Assembly (NCBI RefSeq): GCF_900187975.1
Contig: NZ_FZPC01000008.1
Location: 113,930 to 177,929 of the forward strand
DNA: 64,000 nt
Reading direction: 5' to 3'
Source: Pseudomonas delhiensis
GTDB taxonomy: Bacteria; Pseudomonadota; Gammaproteobacteria; Pseudomonadales; Pseudomonadaceae
Shown here piece by piece: positions 8,264 through 16,166 of this stretch. How positions within the stretch are numbered: position 1 is the first letter of the stretch; each line of letters opens with the position of its first letter. Position numbers and translations under genes: made by a program. The notes below the pieces were generated by a model. That model saw nothing but the letters and a program-made list of their open reading frames with translations, searched no databases and was not told the origin of the DNA.

Positions 8264-9541
8264 ATGATCGACCCCCGACGCGTACTGCGCGCCCTCGCCG
8301 AACACTGGGCCCTGCTGGAGCCGCTCTGCGAGCGCTTCGACAGCGGCACCCTGAGCCTGGCCGAGCTGCGCCTGCAACTCACGGCGCAGCTGCCCGAAGG
8401 CAGCCCGGCGGACGTCACCGCCCTGCTCGACCAGTGGATCCGCCTGGACATCCTGGTGCCGGTGGCCAAGAGCCCCAACCGCTTCGAGCTGAACGCCCAG
8501 ATCCACGACTTCCTCGCCTACCTGCGCCACGAGCACCGCCTGGGCCTGTGCCTGGAGATCGAGGCCTACCTGCGCCATCTGGAACGCCTGGCCGGCTACA
8601 TCCGCGACGCCTTCGAGGTGCGCGACGGCAACGACCTGGCGCGCCAGCTGCGGCTGCTCGACATGCGCGTGCGCGACGTGCTGAAGAAGCTGGCCAACGA
8701 CGAACAGGCGCTGATCGCCGTGGCCGAGCGGGCCAAGACCAGCGACCGGCAGATTCCCCTGCGCCAGCGCTACGCCGAGGTCCTGGCGACCTGGGACGAA
8801 TACGTCGAGCCGATGATCCAGCTGGTCTCCGCCGACGGCGCCTTCGAGCAGGGCGTGCGCCGCGTCGAGCAGGTGCTGCTGCGCCTGCTGGGCGAACAGC
8901 AGCGCCTGGGCCAACTGGTGGACGACGACCAGTTGCTGCGCACCCACGCGCGCATCCTGGAGATGCAGACCACCGCCCAGCTCACCCTGCGCCGCGCCCG
9001 CGAACTGCTGCTGCCGCTGCGCGAGGAAGCCCGCAGGCACAACGCCATTACCCGCGGCGCCGCCCTGGCCCTGTCGGTGATCCGCCGCAAGGGCATCGAA
9101 GCCGTGCCGCAGGCCGCGCTGCCGCTGTTCACCCGGCCGCAGAGCACCTTCCTCGGCAGCGCCTCGCAGGTGGAAAGCTACGTCTTCGCCCTGGCCCGCT
9201 TCGAGCCCAAGCCCGCGCACTTCCCCAAGGCCAGCGGCAAGCGTGGCGGCGACGGCCCGCGCACGGCGCCGCGCACCGCGCGGGAGATGCTCGAGCGCTG
9301 CCAGGCCGCCCTGCCGCTGCCGGACCTGATGGTCTGGCTGCTGGAGCAGGAGCCCGAGGGCGCCACCGACGAGCTGCTCTACTGGTTCTCGCGCCTGTCG
9401 CGCGACGGCCGCTTCCAGCGCGAGCGCCTGGAGCGCCGCGACTACGATACCGCCCAGCACAGCGTCAGCCTGTGCTCCTTCGCCCTGCTCGCCGCACCGG
9501 CCGGCCAGGGCGGCAAAGCGAGCGATACCCATGCAGATTAA
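8264..9541 (+). CDS. mksF: Condensin MksBEF kleisin subunit MksF
   Basis: The 425-residue protein is the kleisin of the MukBEF-like condensin MksBEF, which compacts and segregates the chromosome. It is alpha-helical throughout. An N-terminal winged-helix-like region (residues 1-90) is followed by long charged helices (about 95-300) and a C-terminal domain with basic, proline-containing linkers (FEPKPAHFPKASGKRGG). Assignment rests on the F-E-B gene order, size and the neighbouring SMC-like ATPase; kleisin sequences themselves are weakly conserved. The ATG at 8264 follows the CGGTTACCCG stretch. Its stop overlaps mksE by 11 bp. Confidence 0.85.
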   Translation: MIDPRRVLRALAEHWALLEPLCERFDSGTLSLAELRLQLTAQLPEGSPADVTALLDQWIRLDILVPVAKSPNRFELNAQIHDFLAYLRHEHRLGLCLEIEAYLRHLERLAGYIRDAFEVRDGNDLARQLRLLDMRVRDVLKKLANDEQALIAVAERAKTSDRQIPLRQRYAEVLATWDEYVEPMIQLVSADGAFEQGVRRVEQVLLRLLGEQQRLGQLVDDDQLLRTHARILEMQTTAQLTLRRARELLLPLREEARRHNAITRGAALALSVIRRKGIEAVPQAALPLFTRPQSTFLGSASQVESYVFALARFEPKPAHFPKASGKRGGDGPRTAPRTAREMLERCQAALPLPDLMVWLLEQEPEGATDELLYWFSRLSRDGRFQRERLERRDYDTAQHSVSLCSFALLAAPAGQGGKASDTHAD

Positions 9542-10265
9542 TCTTTCCGAACTGACCCAGCTCGGGCCCATCTTCCGCGAGCTGTTCAAGGGCTTCCACA
9601 TCAGCCGCCGCGACCCCGAGCTGTACAGCCAGCTGTCCAACCAGCAGGACCAGTACCGCGCGCTGTTCCGCTCGCTGGGCTTCGAGCTGGTCTGCGACAC
9701 CCGCGGCTTCTACTACTTCGTGCCCGAGCAGGTCGGCGCCCAGGTCAACAAGACCGCCCAGCGCCTGGCGCTGTTCACCTTCATCCTGGTGGAGCACCTG
9801 GCCGACCAGGGCCGCGACCCGCTGGCCGTGCTCGACGGCGGCAGCATCGGCCGCGACGAGCTGCCGCCGCTGCTGGAGAAGTACCGCGACCTGTTCCTGC
9901 AGGCCGAAGTGACCACCCAGGAAGAACTGGAAGAAAAGGTCATGCGCCGCCTCACCCAGCTCGGCTTCGCCGCCGAGGACAACGGCGTGTACCGCTTCCT
10001 GCCGCCGATCCACCGCTTCCTCGACGTCTGCCTGTCGGTGCAGCAGGACCGCGACCTGGCCGCCAGCCTGCACGCCAAGGACCTGGCCTACGTCGCCCCG
10101 GCCCTGGCCGAGGAGGACGAGGAGCCCATCGTCAGCCTGGAAGAGCCGTACCAGCCGCCGGCGCCCGTGGCGAGCGAAGCCGCGCCAGCCATTGAAGAAA
10201 GCGAGGAAGACGCCCTCGCCCGCGCCATCGCCGAAGAACAAGCCGACATGGAGGCCCAGGCATGA
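9531..10265 (+). CDS. mksE: Condensin subunit MksE
   Basis: This 244-residue protein is the small KITE-type accessory subunit of the MksBEF condensin, binding the kleisin and regulating the ATPase. It contains tandem winged-helix-like segments: FRELFKGFHISRRDPELY near the start and GFYYFVPEQVGAQ and GVYRFLPPIHRFLDV later. A very acidic tail follows (EEDEEP, IEESEEDALARAIAEEQ). It overlaps mksF by 11 bp and mksB by 4 bp, so translation of all three subunits is coupled. Confidence 0.88.
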   Translation: MQINLSELTQLGPIFRELFKGFHISRRDPELYSQLSNQQDQYRALFRSLGFELVCDTRGFYYFVPEQVGAQVNKTAQRLALFTFILVEHLADQGRDPLAVLDGGSIGRDELPPLLEKYRDLFLQAEVTTQEELEEKVMRRLTQLGFAAEDNGVYRFLPPIHRFLDVCLSVQQDRDLAASLHAKDLAYVAPALAEEDEEPIVSLEEPYQPPAPVASEAAPAIEESEEDALARAIAEEQADMEAQA

Positions 10266-13099
10266 CCCAGGAACGCTACGGCATTCGCCGCTTCGCCCTG
10301 CTCAACACCGCCGGCTACAGCCTCGGCATCTTCCCCCTGGAGCAGCCGCTGTCGGTGTACGGCGCCAACAACCTGGGCAAGTCGGCGTCGATCAACGCGC
10401 TGCAGTTCCCGATCCTGGCGCGCATGTCGGACATGAGCTTCGGCAAGTACAGCCTGGAAGCCTCGCGCAAGTTCTACTTCGCCACCGACACCAGCTACAT
10501 CCTCATCGAGCTGGAACTGCCCCACGGCCGCCACGTCATCGGCTGCGGCGGGCGCGGCCCGGGCGGCGGCTTCGGCCACCAGTTCTTCGCCTACCAGGGC
10601 GAGCTGGACCTGGAGCACTACCAGAAGAACGGCACCTGCCTGCGCCTGCGCGAGCTGTACGCCAGCCTCGAGCGCGCAGGGCTGAAGGCCTACGAACTCA
10701 AGCCCGACGAACTGCGCCGGCTGCTGGTCGGCGGGCACACCTCGGTGCCGCTGGACCTGACGCTGATCCCGCTGCGCTCCACCAGCGAGCAGAGCCTGAA
10801 GACCTTCCGCTCGCTGTTCATCAACCTGCTGCACATGCGCGAGATCACCGCGGCCAAGCTCAAGCAGCTGTTCCTCGACGCCTTCGAGCACAGCCTGCGC
10901 TCGGGCAGCGTCGACTACATCGCCGCCTGCGAGGAAGCCTTCCGCGACGTGCGCCGCATGGAGGGCGACTACCAGGCCCTGGTGGCCGCCGGCCCGCTGG
11001 TCGAGGCGCTGGCCAACGGCGTGCAGCAGCGCGAATTCCTGCGCGGCAAGATGCACCGCCTCTCGCCGCTGCTCGACAACCTGCTGGGCACCTGGGAAGA
11101 CTACGCCGGGGCGCGCAAGGAAGAGCTGGTGATCCAGGCCGAGCACTACCGCAACGAGCAGGACGGCCTGCAGAACGAACAGCGCGGCGGCACCGCCGAA
11201 CTGATGCGCCTGGAGCGCGAGATCAGCGAAATCCAGCGCTGGATGGGCGAGCTGGCGGTGCTGAAGAACCGCTTCGCCCTGGTGGAGGACGCCAAGGTCC
11301 TGGAGCAGCAACTGCTCGCCGCCAAGGACGCCCACGACGAGCTGGCCGGCGCCCTGGCGCACTCGCGGCAGTTCACCAGCGAAGACCTGGACGAGCGCGT
11401 GCGCGACCTGGAGAAGCGCGTGAAAAGCGTGCGCCAGCAGCTCGAACACGCCGACAACAACAGCTACGCCCGCCTGCGCGAAGAGTTCTCGCAGCAGGAC
11501 GTGGAACGCCTGATGCGCCTGTTCAACGGCGCGCTGTTCAGCCTGCCGCTGGGCGACAAGGGCGTGAGCCTGGACGAGGACGGCCAGTGGGTCGGCAGCG
11601 TCGAGAAGATCCTCGACGCCTTCAAGGGCGAGCGCTTCGAAGTGCCCGGCCTTGCCATCGACCTGTCGCACATCGAGCCGCCGGCGCTGCAGGCCCTGGC
11701 CGACCGCGCCGCCCTGCGCGACCAGAAGGAGCGCCTGGAGAAGGAGCTCAAGCAGCTCAGGACGCAGCAGGCCGTGGCCGCCGACCGTAACGCCAGCAAG
11801 GCCCAGGCCGACAAGCTGTACCAGGACGTGCTCGACGCGCAGAAGGCCCTGGAAGACTTCCGCCGCAGCCAGACCCTGAGCGCCGAGGAACCGGCCAAGC
11901 TGGAGAAGCTGGCGCAGCTGGAAGCCACCCAGGACGAACTCAAGCGCTCGGCCGACGCCTTCACCGAGCGCGTCCAGCAGCTGTCCGCCAAGCTGCAGCT
12001 GGTGGGCCGCCAACTGGCCGACCTGGAAGCCAAGCAGCGCACCCTCGACGACGCCCTGCGCCGCCGCCAGCTGCTGCCCGCCGACCTGCCCTTCGGCACG
12101 CCGTTCATGGAGCCGGTGGACGACTCCCTGGACAACCTGCTGCCGCTGCTCAACGACTACCAGGACACCTGGCAGCAACTGCAGCGCATCGACGGCCAGA
12201 TCGAGGCGCTGTACGCCCAGGTGCGCCTGAAGGGCGTGGCCAAGTTCGACAGCGAGGACGACCCCGAGCGCCGCCTGCAGCTGCTGATCAACGCCTATGC
12301 GCACCGCACCGACGAGGCCCTGACCCTGGCCAAGGCGCGCCGTGCGGCCGTGACGGACATCGCCCGCACCCTGCGCAACATCCGCAGCGACTACGACAAC
12401 CTGGAACACCAGCTGGCCCTGTTCAACCGCGAGATCAACAGGCGCCAGGTCTCCAACCTGCAGAGCTTCCGCATCGTGCTGGCGCCGAACAAGGAGGCGC
12501 TCAAGCACATCGACCAGATCATCCACAGCGCCGGCCAGTACGAGGAAGGCGAGAACCTCTCGGTGTTCGACCTGACCCAGAGCGCCGAGCAGGATGCGAA
12601 GAACGAGGAAGCCAAGGACTACCTGTCGCGCCTGGTGGCGGCGAACAACAATCAGCTGGGCCTGAAGGACCTGTTCGAGCTGGCGTTCGAGATCACCAAG
12701 GTCGGCGGCCAGCCGATCGTCCACACCGACATCGACGGCGCCGCCTCCAACGGCACCACCATGACCATCAAGGCGCTGACCAACATGTACCTGTTGCTGC
12801 ACCTGATGGACCGCGAGCAGGCCGGGCGCATCCGCCTGCCCTACTACCTCGACGAGGCCGCCGACATCGACGAGCGCAACCAGGCCGCGCTGCTGGAGAC
12901 CAGCCTGCAGCTGGGCTTCGTGCCCATCCTGGCGAGCGTCAAGCCGCAGGTGTCGGCGCAGGTGGCCATCGACCTGGAAGGCGGCAGCGGGCCCAGCGGC
13001 ATCTACATCGACGAGGCGGACTGGAAGTTCATCCGCCGCCGCGAACTCGCCGTCGACCGCCCCGCCGCCGAGGCCGAGGAGGCCGCGGAACCGGCCTGA
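10262..13099 (+). CDS. mksB: Condensin SMC-like ATPase MksB
   Basis: The 945-residue protein is the SMC-like ATPase of MksBEF. The Walker A motif GANNLGKSASIN lies near residue 36. Long coiled-coil arms occupy roughly residues 290-760, with a short hinge-like interruption near 400-480 and heptad-rich segments (LEQQLLAAKDAHDELAG). The Walker B region YYLDEAADIDERNQ sits near residue 860. It is much shorter than MukB, as expected of the Mks subfamily. No TOPRIM nuclease partner (MksG/JetD) follows. This therefore looks like the chromosomal housekeeping form rather than a four-gene Wadjet anti-plasmid system. A hairpin follows the stop at once. Confidence 0.93.
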   Translation: MTQERYGIRRFALLNTAGYSLGIFPLEQPLSVYGANNLGKSASINALQFPILARMSDMSFGKYSLEASRKFYFATDTSYILIELELPHGRHVIGCGGRGPGGGFGHQFFAYQGELDLEHYQKNGTCLRLRELYASLERAGLKAYELKPDELRRLLVGGHTSVPLDLTLIPLRSTSEQSLKTFRSLFINLLHMREITAAKLKQLFLDAFEHSLRSGSVDYIAACEEAFRDVRRMEGDYQALVAAGPLVEALANGVQQREFLRGKMHRLSPLLDNLLGTWEDYAGARKEELVIQAEHYRNEQDGLQNEQRGGTAELMRLEREISEIQRWMGELAVLKNRFALVEDAKVLEQQLLAAKDAHDELAGALAHSRQFTSEDLDERVRDLEKRVKSVRQQLEHADNNSYARLREEFSQQDVERLMRLFNGALFSLPLGDKGVSLDEDGQWVGSVEKILDAFKGERFEVPGLAIDLSHIEPPALQALADRAALRDQKERLEKELKQLRTQQAVAADRNASKAQADKLYQDVLDAQKALEDFRRSQTLSAEEPAKLEKLAQLEATQDELKRSADAFTERVQQLSAKLQLVGRQLADLEAKQRTLDDALRRRQLLPADLPFGTPFMEPVDDSLDNLLPLLNDYQDTWQQLQRIDGQIEALYAQVRLKGVAKFDSEDDPERRLQLLINAYAHRTDEALTLAKARRAAVTDIARTLRNIRSDYDNLEHQLALFNREINRRQVSNLQSFRIVLAPNKEALKHIDQIIHSAGQYEEGENLSVFDLTQSAEQDAKNEEAKDYLSRLVAANNNQLGLKDLFELAFEITKVGGQPIVHTDIDGAASNGTTMTIKALTNMYLLLHLMDREQAGRIRLPYYLDEAADIDERNQAALLETSLQLGFVPILASVKPQVSAQVAIDLEGGSGPSGIYIDEADWKFIRRRELAVDRPAAEAEEAAEPA

Positions 13100-13106
13100 C
13101 CGCCCG

Positions 13107-13137
13107 CCGCCGCCGGCACGCAACCGGCGGCGGTGTT
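13107..13137 (+). terminator. Hairpin terminator after mksB
   Basis: A perfect 10-bp stem, CCGCCGCCGG pairing with CCGGCGGCGG around a 7-nt loop, starts 8 bp after the mksB stop and is followed by TGTT. The U-tract is short, so termination may be partial or factor-assisted. Confidence 0.6.
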
Positions 13138-13156
13138 CATGAGCAGGCTATGGAGT

Positions 13157-13198
13157 TTGGCCGGAAAGGCCAGGTTACATATAATGGCTTGCATTCTC
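13157..13198 (+). promoter_or_regulatory. hitA promoter with overlapping Fur-box-like operator
   Basis: TTGGCC at 13157-13162, a 17-bp spacer and a perfect TATAAT at 13180-13185 make a strong sigma-70 promoter. From 13180 to 13198 the sequence agrees with the 19-bp Fur-box consensus at 12 of 19 positions, with ATAATG on the left and CATT..TC on the right. Fur bound here would block the -10. The hitA ATG is at 13223. Iron-regulated control is inferred, and suits a ferric-iron transporter. Confidence 0.68.
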
Positions 13199-13222
13199 AT
13201 TGGCGACACCACGGGAGTTTCC

Positions 13223-14230
13223 ATGTCTGTTCGTCTGCTCGCCGGCGTCAAGGGCGCTGTCCTGGCCTGCCTGCTCGGCGGCCTGTCTCTGCATGCCGCG
13301 GCCGATCCGGTCACCCTCACCCTGTACAACGGCCAGCACGCCGCCACCGGCATCGCCATCGCCAAGGCCTTCACCGACAAGACCGGCATCCAGGTCAAGA
13401 TCCGCAAGGGCGGCGATGGCCAGCTGGCCAGCCAGATCACCGAGGAAGGCGCGCGCTCGCCGGCCGACGTCATCTACACCGAGGAATCGCCGCCGCTGAT
13501 GCGCCTGTCCGGCGCCGGCCTGCTGGCCCCGCTGGACGCCGCCACCCTGGCCCTGGTCGAGGCGCAGAACGCCGGCGGCAAGGGCGACTGGGTGGGCATC
13601 ACCGCGCGCGCCCGGGTGCTGGCCTACAACCCGAAGAAGATCGACGAGAAGGACCTGCCCAGGAGCCTGATGGACCTGTCCGACCCGCAGTGGTCCGGGC
13701 GCTTCGGCTTCGTCCCCACCAGCGGCGCCTTCCTCGAGCAGGTCTCGGCCGTGATCAAGCTCAAGGGCCGCGACGCCGCCGAGGACTGGCTGACCGGGCT
13801 GAAGGCCTTCGGCGCCATCTACACCAACAATGTCACCGCCATGAAAGCCGTGGAGAACGGCGAGGTCGACATGGCGCTGATCAACAACTACTACTGGTAC
13901 ACCCTGAAGAAGGAGAAGGGCGAACTGAACTCGCGCCTGTACTTCTTCGGCAACCAGGACCCGGGCGCGCTGGTCACCGTCTCCGGCGCCGCCGTGCTCA
14001 AGTCCAGCCAGCACCCGAAGGAAGCCCAGCAGTTCGTCGCCTTCATGCTCAGCGAAGAGGGCCAGAAGGCCATTCTCAGCCAGTCCGCCGAGTACCCGCT
14101 GCGCAAGGGCATGCAGGCCGACCCGCAGCTCAAGCCGTTCGCCGAGCTGAACCCGCCGCAACTCAGCCCCGCCGACATGGGTGAGGCCAAGGACGCGCTG
14201 GACCTCGAACGCGACGTCGGCCTGAACTGA
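13223..14230 (+). CDS. hitA: Ferric iron ABC transporter, periplasmic binding protein HitA (FbpA-like)
   Basis: The 335-residue protein binds Fe(III) in the periplasm and delivers it to the HitB permease. A signal peptide (residues 1-27, ending LHAAA) precedes DPVTLTLYNGQHAATG, the typical start of a mature FbpA/HitA protein. NNYYWYTL near residue 222 carries the paired tyrosines that ligate ferric iron in this family. The start at 13223 is fixed by the signal peptide and by lying just downstream of the promoter; the longer frame to 13133 would run through that promoter. Its TGA overlaps the hitB ATG by one base (TGATG). Confidence 0.93.
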   Translation: MSVRLLAGVKGAVLACLLGGLSLHAAADPVTLTLYNGQHAATGIAIAKAFTDKTGIQVKIRKGGDGQLASQITEEGARSPADVIYTEESPPLMRLSGAGLLAPLDAATLALVEAQNAGGKGDWVGITARARVLAYNPKKIDEKDLPRSLMDLSDPQWSGRFGFVPTSGAFLEQVSAVIKLKGRDAAEDWLTGLKAFGAIYTNNVTAMKAVENGEVDMALINNYYWYTLKKEKGELNSRLYFFGNQDPGALVTVSGAAVLKSSQHPKEAQQFVAFMLSEEGQKAILSQSAEYPLRKGMQADPQLKPFAELNPPQLSPADMGEAKDALDLERDVGLN

Positions 14231-15789
14231 TGTCCATCGCCGCGCCCGTGGTCCAGGCCCGCGGCGGCCACGGGCGCAAGGCGCCGCTGTGGCTGCTGCC
14301 GCCGGTCGTCCTGCTCGCCCTGCTGGCGGCGCTGCCGCTGTTCTACGTCGCGGCCAAGGCCTGGGACTCGGGCTGGCACGTGGCCTGGGAACTGCTCTGG
14401 CGGCCCTACGTGTTCCGCCTGTTCGGCAACACCCTCAAGCTGCTGGTGCTGGTCACCGTGCTCAGCGCCCTGCTCGGCCTGGCCTGCGCCTGGCTGGTGG
14501 AGCGCAGCGACCTGCCCGGGCGGCGCTACTGGAACGTGCTGCTGTGCCTGCCGTTCGCCATCCCCTCCTTCGTCAGCAGCTTCACCTGGGTGTCGCTGAG
14601 CCCGGCCTACGAAGGCCTGGGCGGCGCGGTGCTGGTCATGGCCATGTCCAAGTACCCGCTGGTGTACCTGCCGCTGGCGGCCACCCTGCGCAACCTCGAC
14701 CCGTCGCTGGAGGAAAGCGCGCGCATGCTCGGCGTGTCGCGCCGCCAGGTGTTCCGGCGGGTGACTCTGCCGCTGCTGCGCCCGACCCTGGCCGCCACCA
14801 GCCTGCTGGTGGCGCTGCACATGCTGGTGGAGTTCGGCGCCCTGTCGATCCTGCGCTTCCAGACCTTCACCACGGCGATCTACCAGGAATTCGAACTGGA
14901 ATTCAGCAACGCCACCGCGGCCATGCTCTCCTCGGTGCTGCTGGCGCTGTGCTTCCTGCTGCTGTGGCTGGAACTGCGCATGCGCGGCCGCGGCCGCCTG
15001 GTGCGCACCGGCCAGGGCAGCGCACGCCAGGCCGAGCGGGTGCGCCTGCACGCCTGGAAATGGCCGCTGCAACTGCTACTGGTGGCGCTGGTGGTGATCG
15101 GCACCGGCATCCCCATGGCCATGCTCGGCTACTGGCTGCTCACCGGCGCCTCGGCGGCCTTCCCGCTGCTGGAGATCGGCCAGGCGCTGCTGTCGTCGCT
15201 GTCGCTGTCCTTCGGCGGCGCCCTGCTCGGCTGCCTGCTGGCGCTGCCGGTGAGCATCCTGGTGGTGCGCTACCCCGGGCCGCTGGCGCGCTGGGCGCAA
15301 CGCCTGCCCTACCTGCTGCAGGCCCTGCCGGGGCTGGTGATCGCCCTGTCGCTGGTGTACTTCGCCCTGCACTACGTCCCGGACCTGTACCAGACCAGCG
15401 CCCTGCTGCTGATCGCCTACGCCCTGCTGTTCCTGCCCCTGGCCCAGGCGCCGATCCGCGTGGCCCTGGAAAAGGCCTCGCCGCAACTGGAGGAAGCCGC
15501 CCGCACGCTGGGCCAGACGCCGCTGCGCGCCTTCCTGCGCATCACCCTGCCGATCATCTCCCCGGCCATGGGCGCGGGCTTCGTGCTGGTGTTCCTCGAC
15601 AGCATGAAGGAACTGACCGCGACCCTGGTGCTCGGGCCCACCGGGCTGACGACACTGGCCACGGCGGTGTGGGTGCATACCTCGACGCTAGAGTACGCGG
15701 CGGCGGCGCCCTATGCGGCGCTGCTGATCCTGATCTCGGGGGTGCCGGTGTACCTGCTGACCACCCGGGCGGCGCGCAGCAGCCGCTGA
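14230..15789 (+). CDS. hitB: Ferric iron ABC transporter permease HitB (FbpB-like)
   Basis: The 519-residue inner-membrane protein has about twelve hydrophobic segments arranged as two fused permease halves. Each half carries an ABC-coupling EAA loop: EESARMLGVSRRQVFRRVTL near residue 160 and EEAARTLGQTPLRAFLRITL near residue 420. This duplicated architecture is standard for FbpB/HitB. It overlaps hitA by one base. No ATPase gene (hitC/fbpC) follows; the next DNA is a repeat cluster and then a convergent operon. The energising subunit must therefore be encoded elsewhere, as I recall for P. aeruginosa hitAB. Confidence 0.93.
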   Translation: MSIAAPVVQARGGHGRKAPLWLLPPVVLLALLAALPLFYVAAKAWDSGWHVAWELLWRPYVFRLFGNTLKLLVLVTVLSALLGLACAWLVERSDLPGRRYWNVLLCLPFAIPSFVSSFTWVSLSPAYEGLGGAVLVMAMSKYPLVYLPLAATLRNLDPSLEESARMLGVSRRQVFRRVTLPLLRPTLAATSLLVALHMLVEFGALSILRFQTFTTAIYQEFELEFSNATAAMLSSVLLALCFLLLWLELRMRGRGRLVRTGQGSARQAERVRLHAWKWPLQLLLVALVVIGTGIPMAMLGYWLLTGASAAFPLLEIGQALLSSLSLSFGGALLGCLLALPVSILVVRYPGPLARWAQRLPYLLQALPGLVIALSLVYFALHYVPDLYQTSALLLIAYALLFLPLAQAPIRVALEKASPQLEEAARTLGQTPLRAFLRITLPIISPAMGAGFVLVFLDSMKELTATLVLGPTGLTTLATAVWVHTSTLEYAAAAPYAALLILISGVPVYLLTTRAARSSR

Positions 15790-15797
15790 GGCGCCAG

Positions 15798-16080
15798 GCT
15801 TTTCGTAGGAGCGAGGGGGGCGCCTGGCTCTTGCTCGCGAAAGGTATCATCCCGAAGAGCACCCTCTCCCCAGCCCTCTCCCTGAAGGGAGAGGGGGCTT
15901 GTCCGTGCCGAGAGAAGATCCGGTTCCAGCCGGCAGTTTTGGGTGTTGCCGGCTGACTCCAGAACACCAGCGTCTGCCCAACGGTCCCCTCTCCCTTTAG
16001 GGAGAGGGAAAGGAGCCAGACCCAAGCACCGAAGCCACCGGTGAACACGATTCGCGAGCAAGCTCGCTCCTACGAAAAGC
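15798..16080. repeat. 283-bp intergenic element with 18-bp perfect terminal inverted repeats
   Basis: The 18-mer at 15798-15815 (GCTTTTCGTAGG plus AGCGAG) is repeated exactly, inverted, at 16063-16080. A second inverted pair, CTTGCTCGCGAA at 15830-15841 and TTCGCGAGCAAG at 16051-16062, extends each end, with a 14-nt interruption on the left only. Inside are two further palindromes built on CTCTCCCT..AGGGAGAG (15861-15897 and 15985-16008). There is no open frame of note and no clear target duplication. It fills most of the 377-bp hitB to pqiB-like gap. It resembles a REPIN or MITE. Confidence 0.75.
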
Positions 16081-16087
16081 TCTCAAA

Positions 16088-16121
16088 AGGAAAACGCCCC
16101 GCCCGGTCTCCCGGCGGGGCG
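16088..16121 (-). terminator. Rho-independent terminator of the pqiA/letB-like operon
   Basis: Read on the minus strand, a perfect 9-bp stem (CGCCCCGCC with GGCGGGGCG, 9-nt loop) is followed by GTTTTCCTTTT. It lies 46 bp beyond the stop of the MCE protein gene. Confidence 0.8.
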
Positions 16122-16138
16122 CTTGGCCTTGGATAAGC

Positions 16139-16166
16139 GGCGTATAACCGCGAACGGTTATACGCC
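16139..16166. repeat. Short palindromic repeat abutting the MCE gene stop
   Basis: GGCGTATAACC and GGTTATACGCC form an 11-bp perfect stem around a GCGAAC loop, ending at the base next to the TAG stop codon of the next gene. The same palindrome recurs at 28252-28280, 55934-55958 and 57889-57916 with G in place of the first T; here both arms changed together so pairing is kept. Confidence 0.75.

Noticed and set aside
10088-13123. A 1011-codon minus-strand frame opposite mksB
   Set aside because: Antisense shadow of the SMC-like gene; composition (Gln, Leu, Val, Ala, Arg) is that of reversed helical coding DNA, and MksB has clear Walker motifs.
8230-13123. A four-gene Wadjet plasmid-defence operon
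   Set aside because: No TOPRIM nuclease gene follows mksB or precedes mksF; the neighbours are a hypothetical and hitA.
15790-16166. A missing hitC ATPase fragment downstream of hitB
   Set aside because: The interval has only repeats and a terminator; no Walker motif or ABC signature in any frame.
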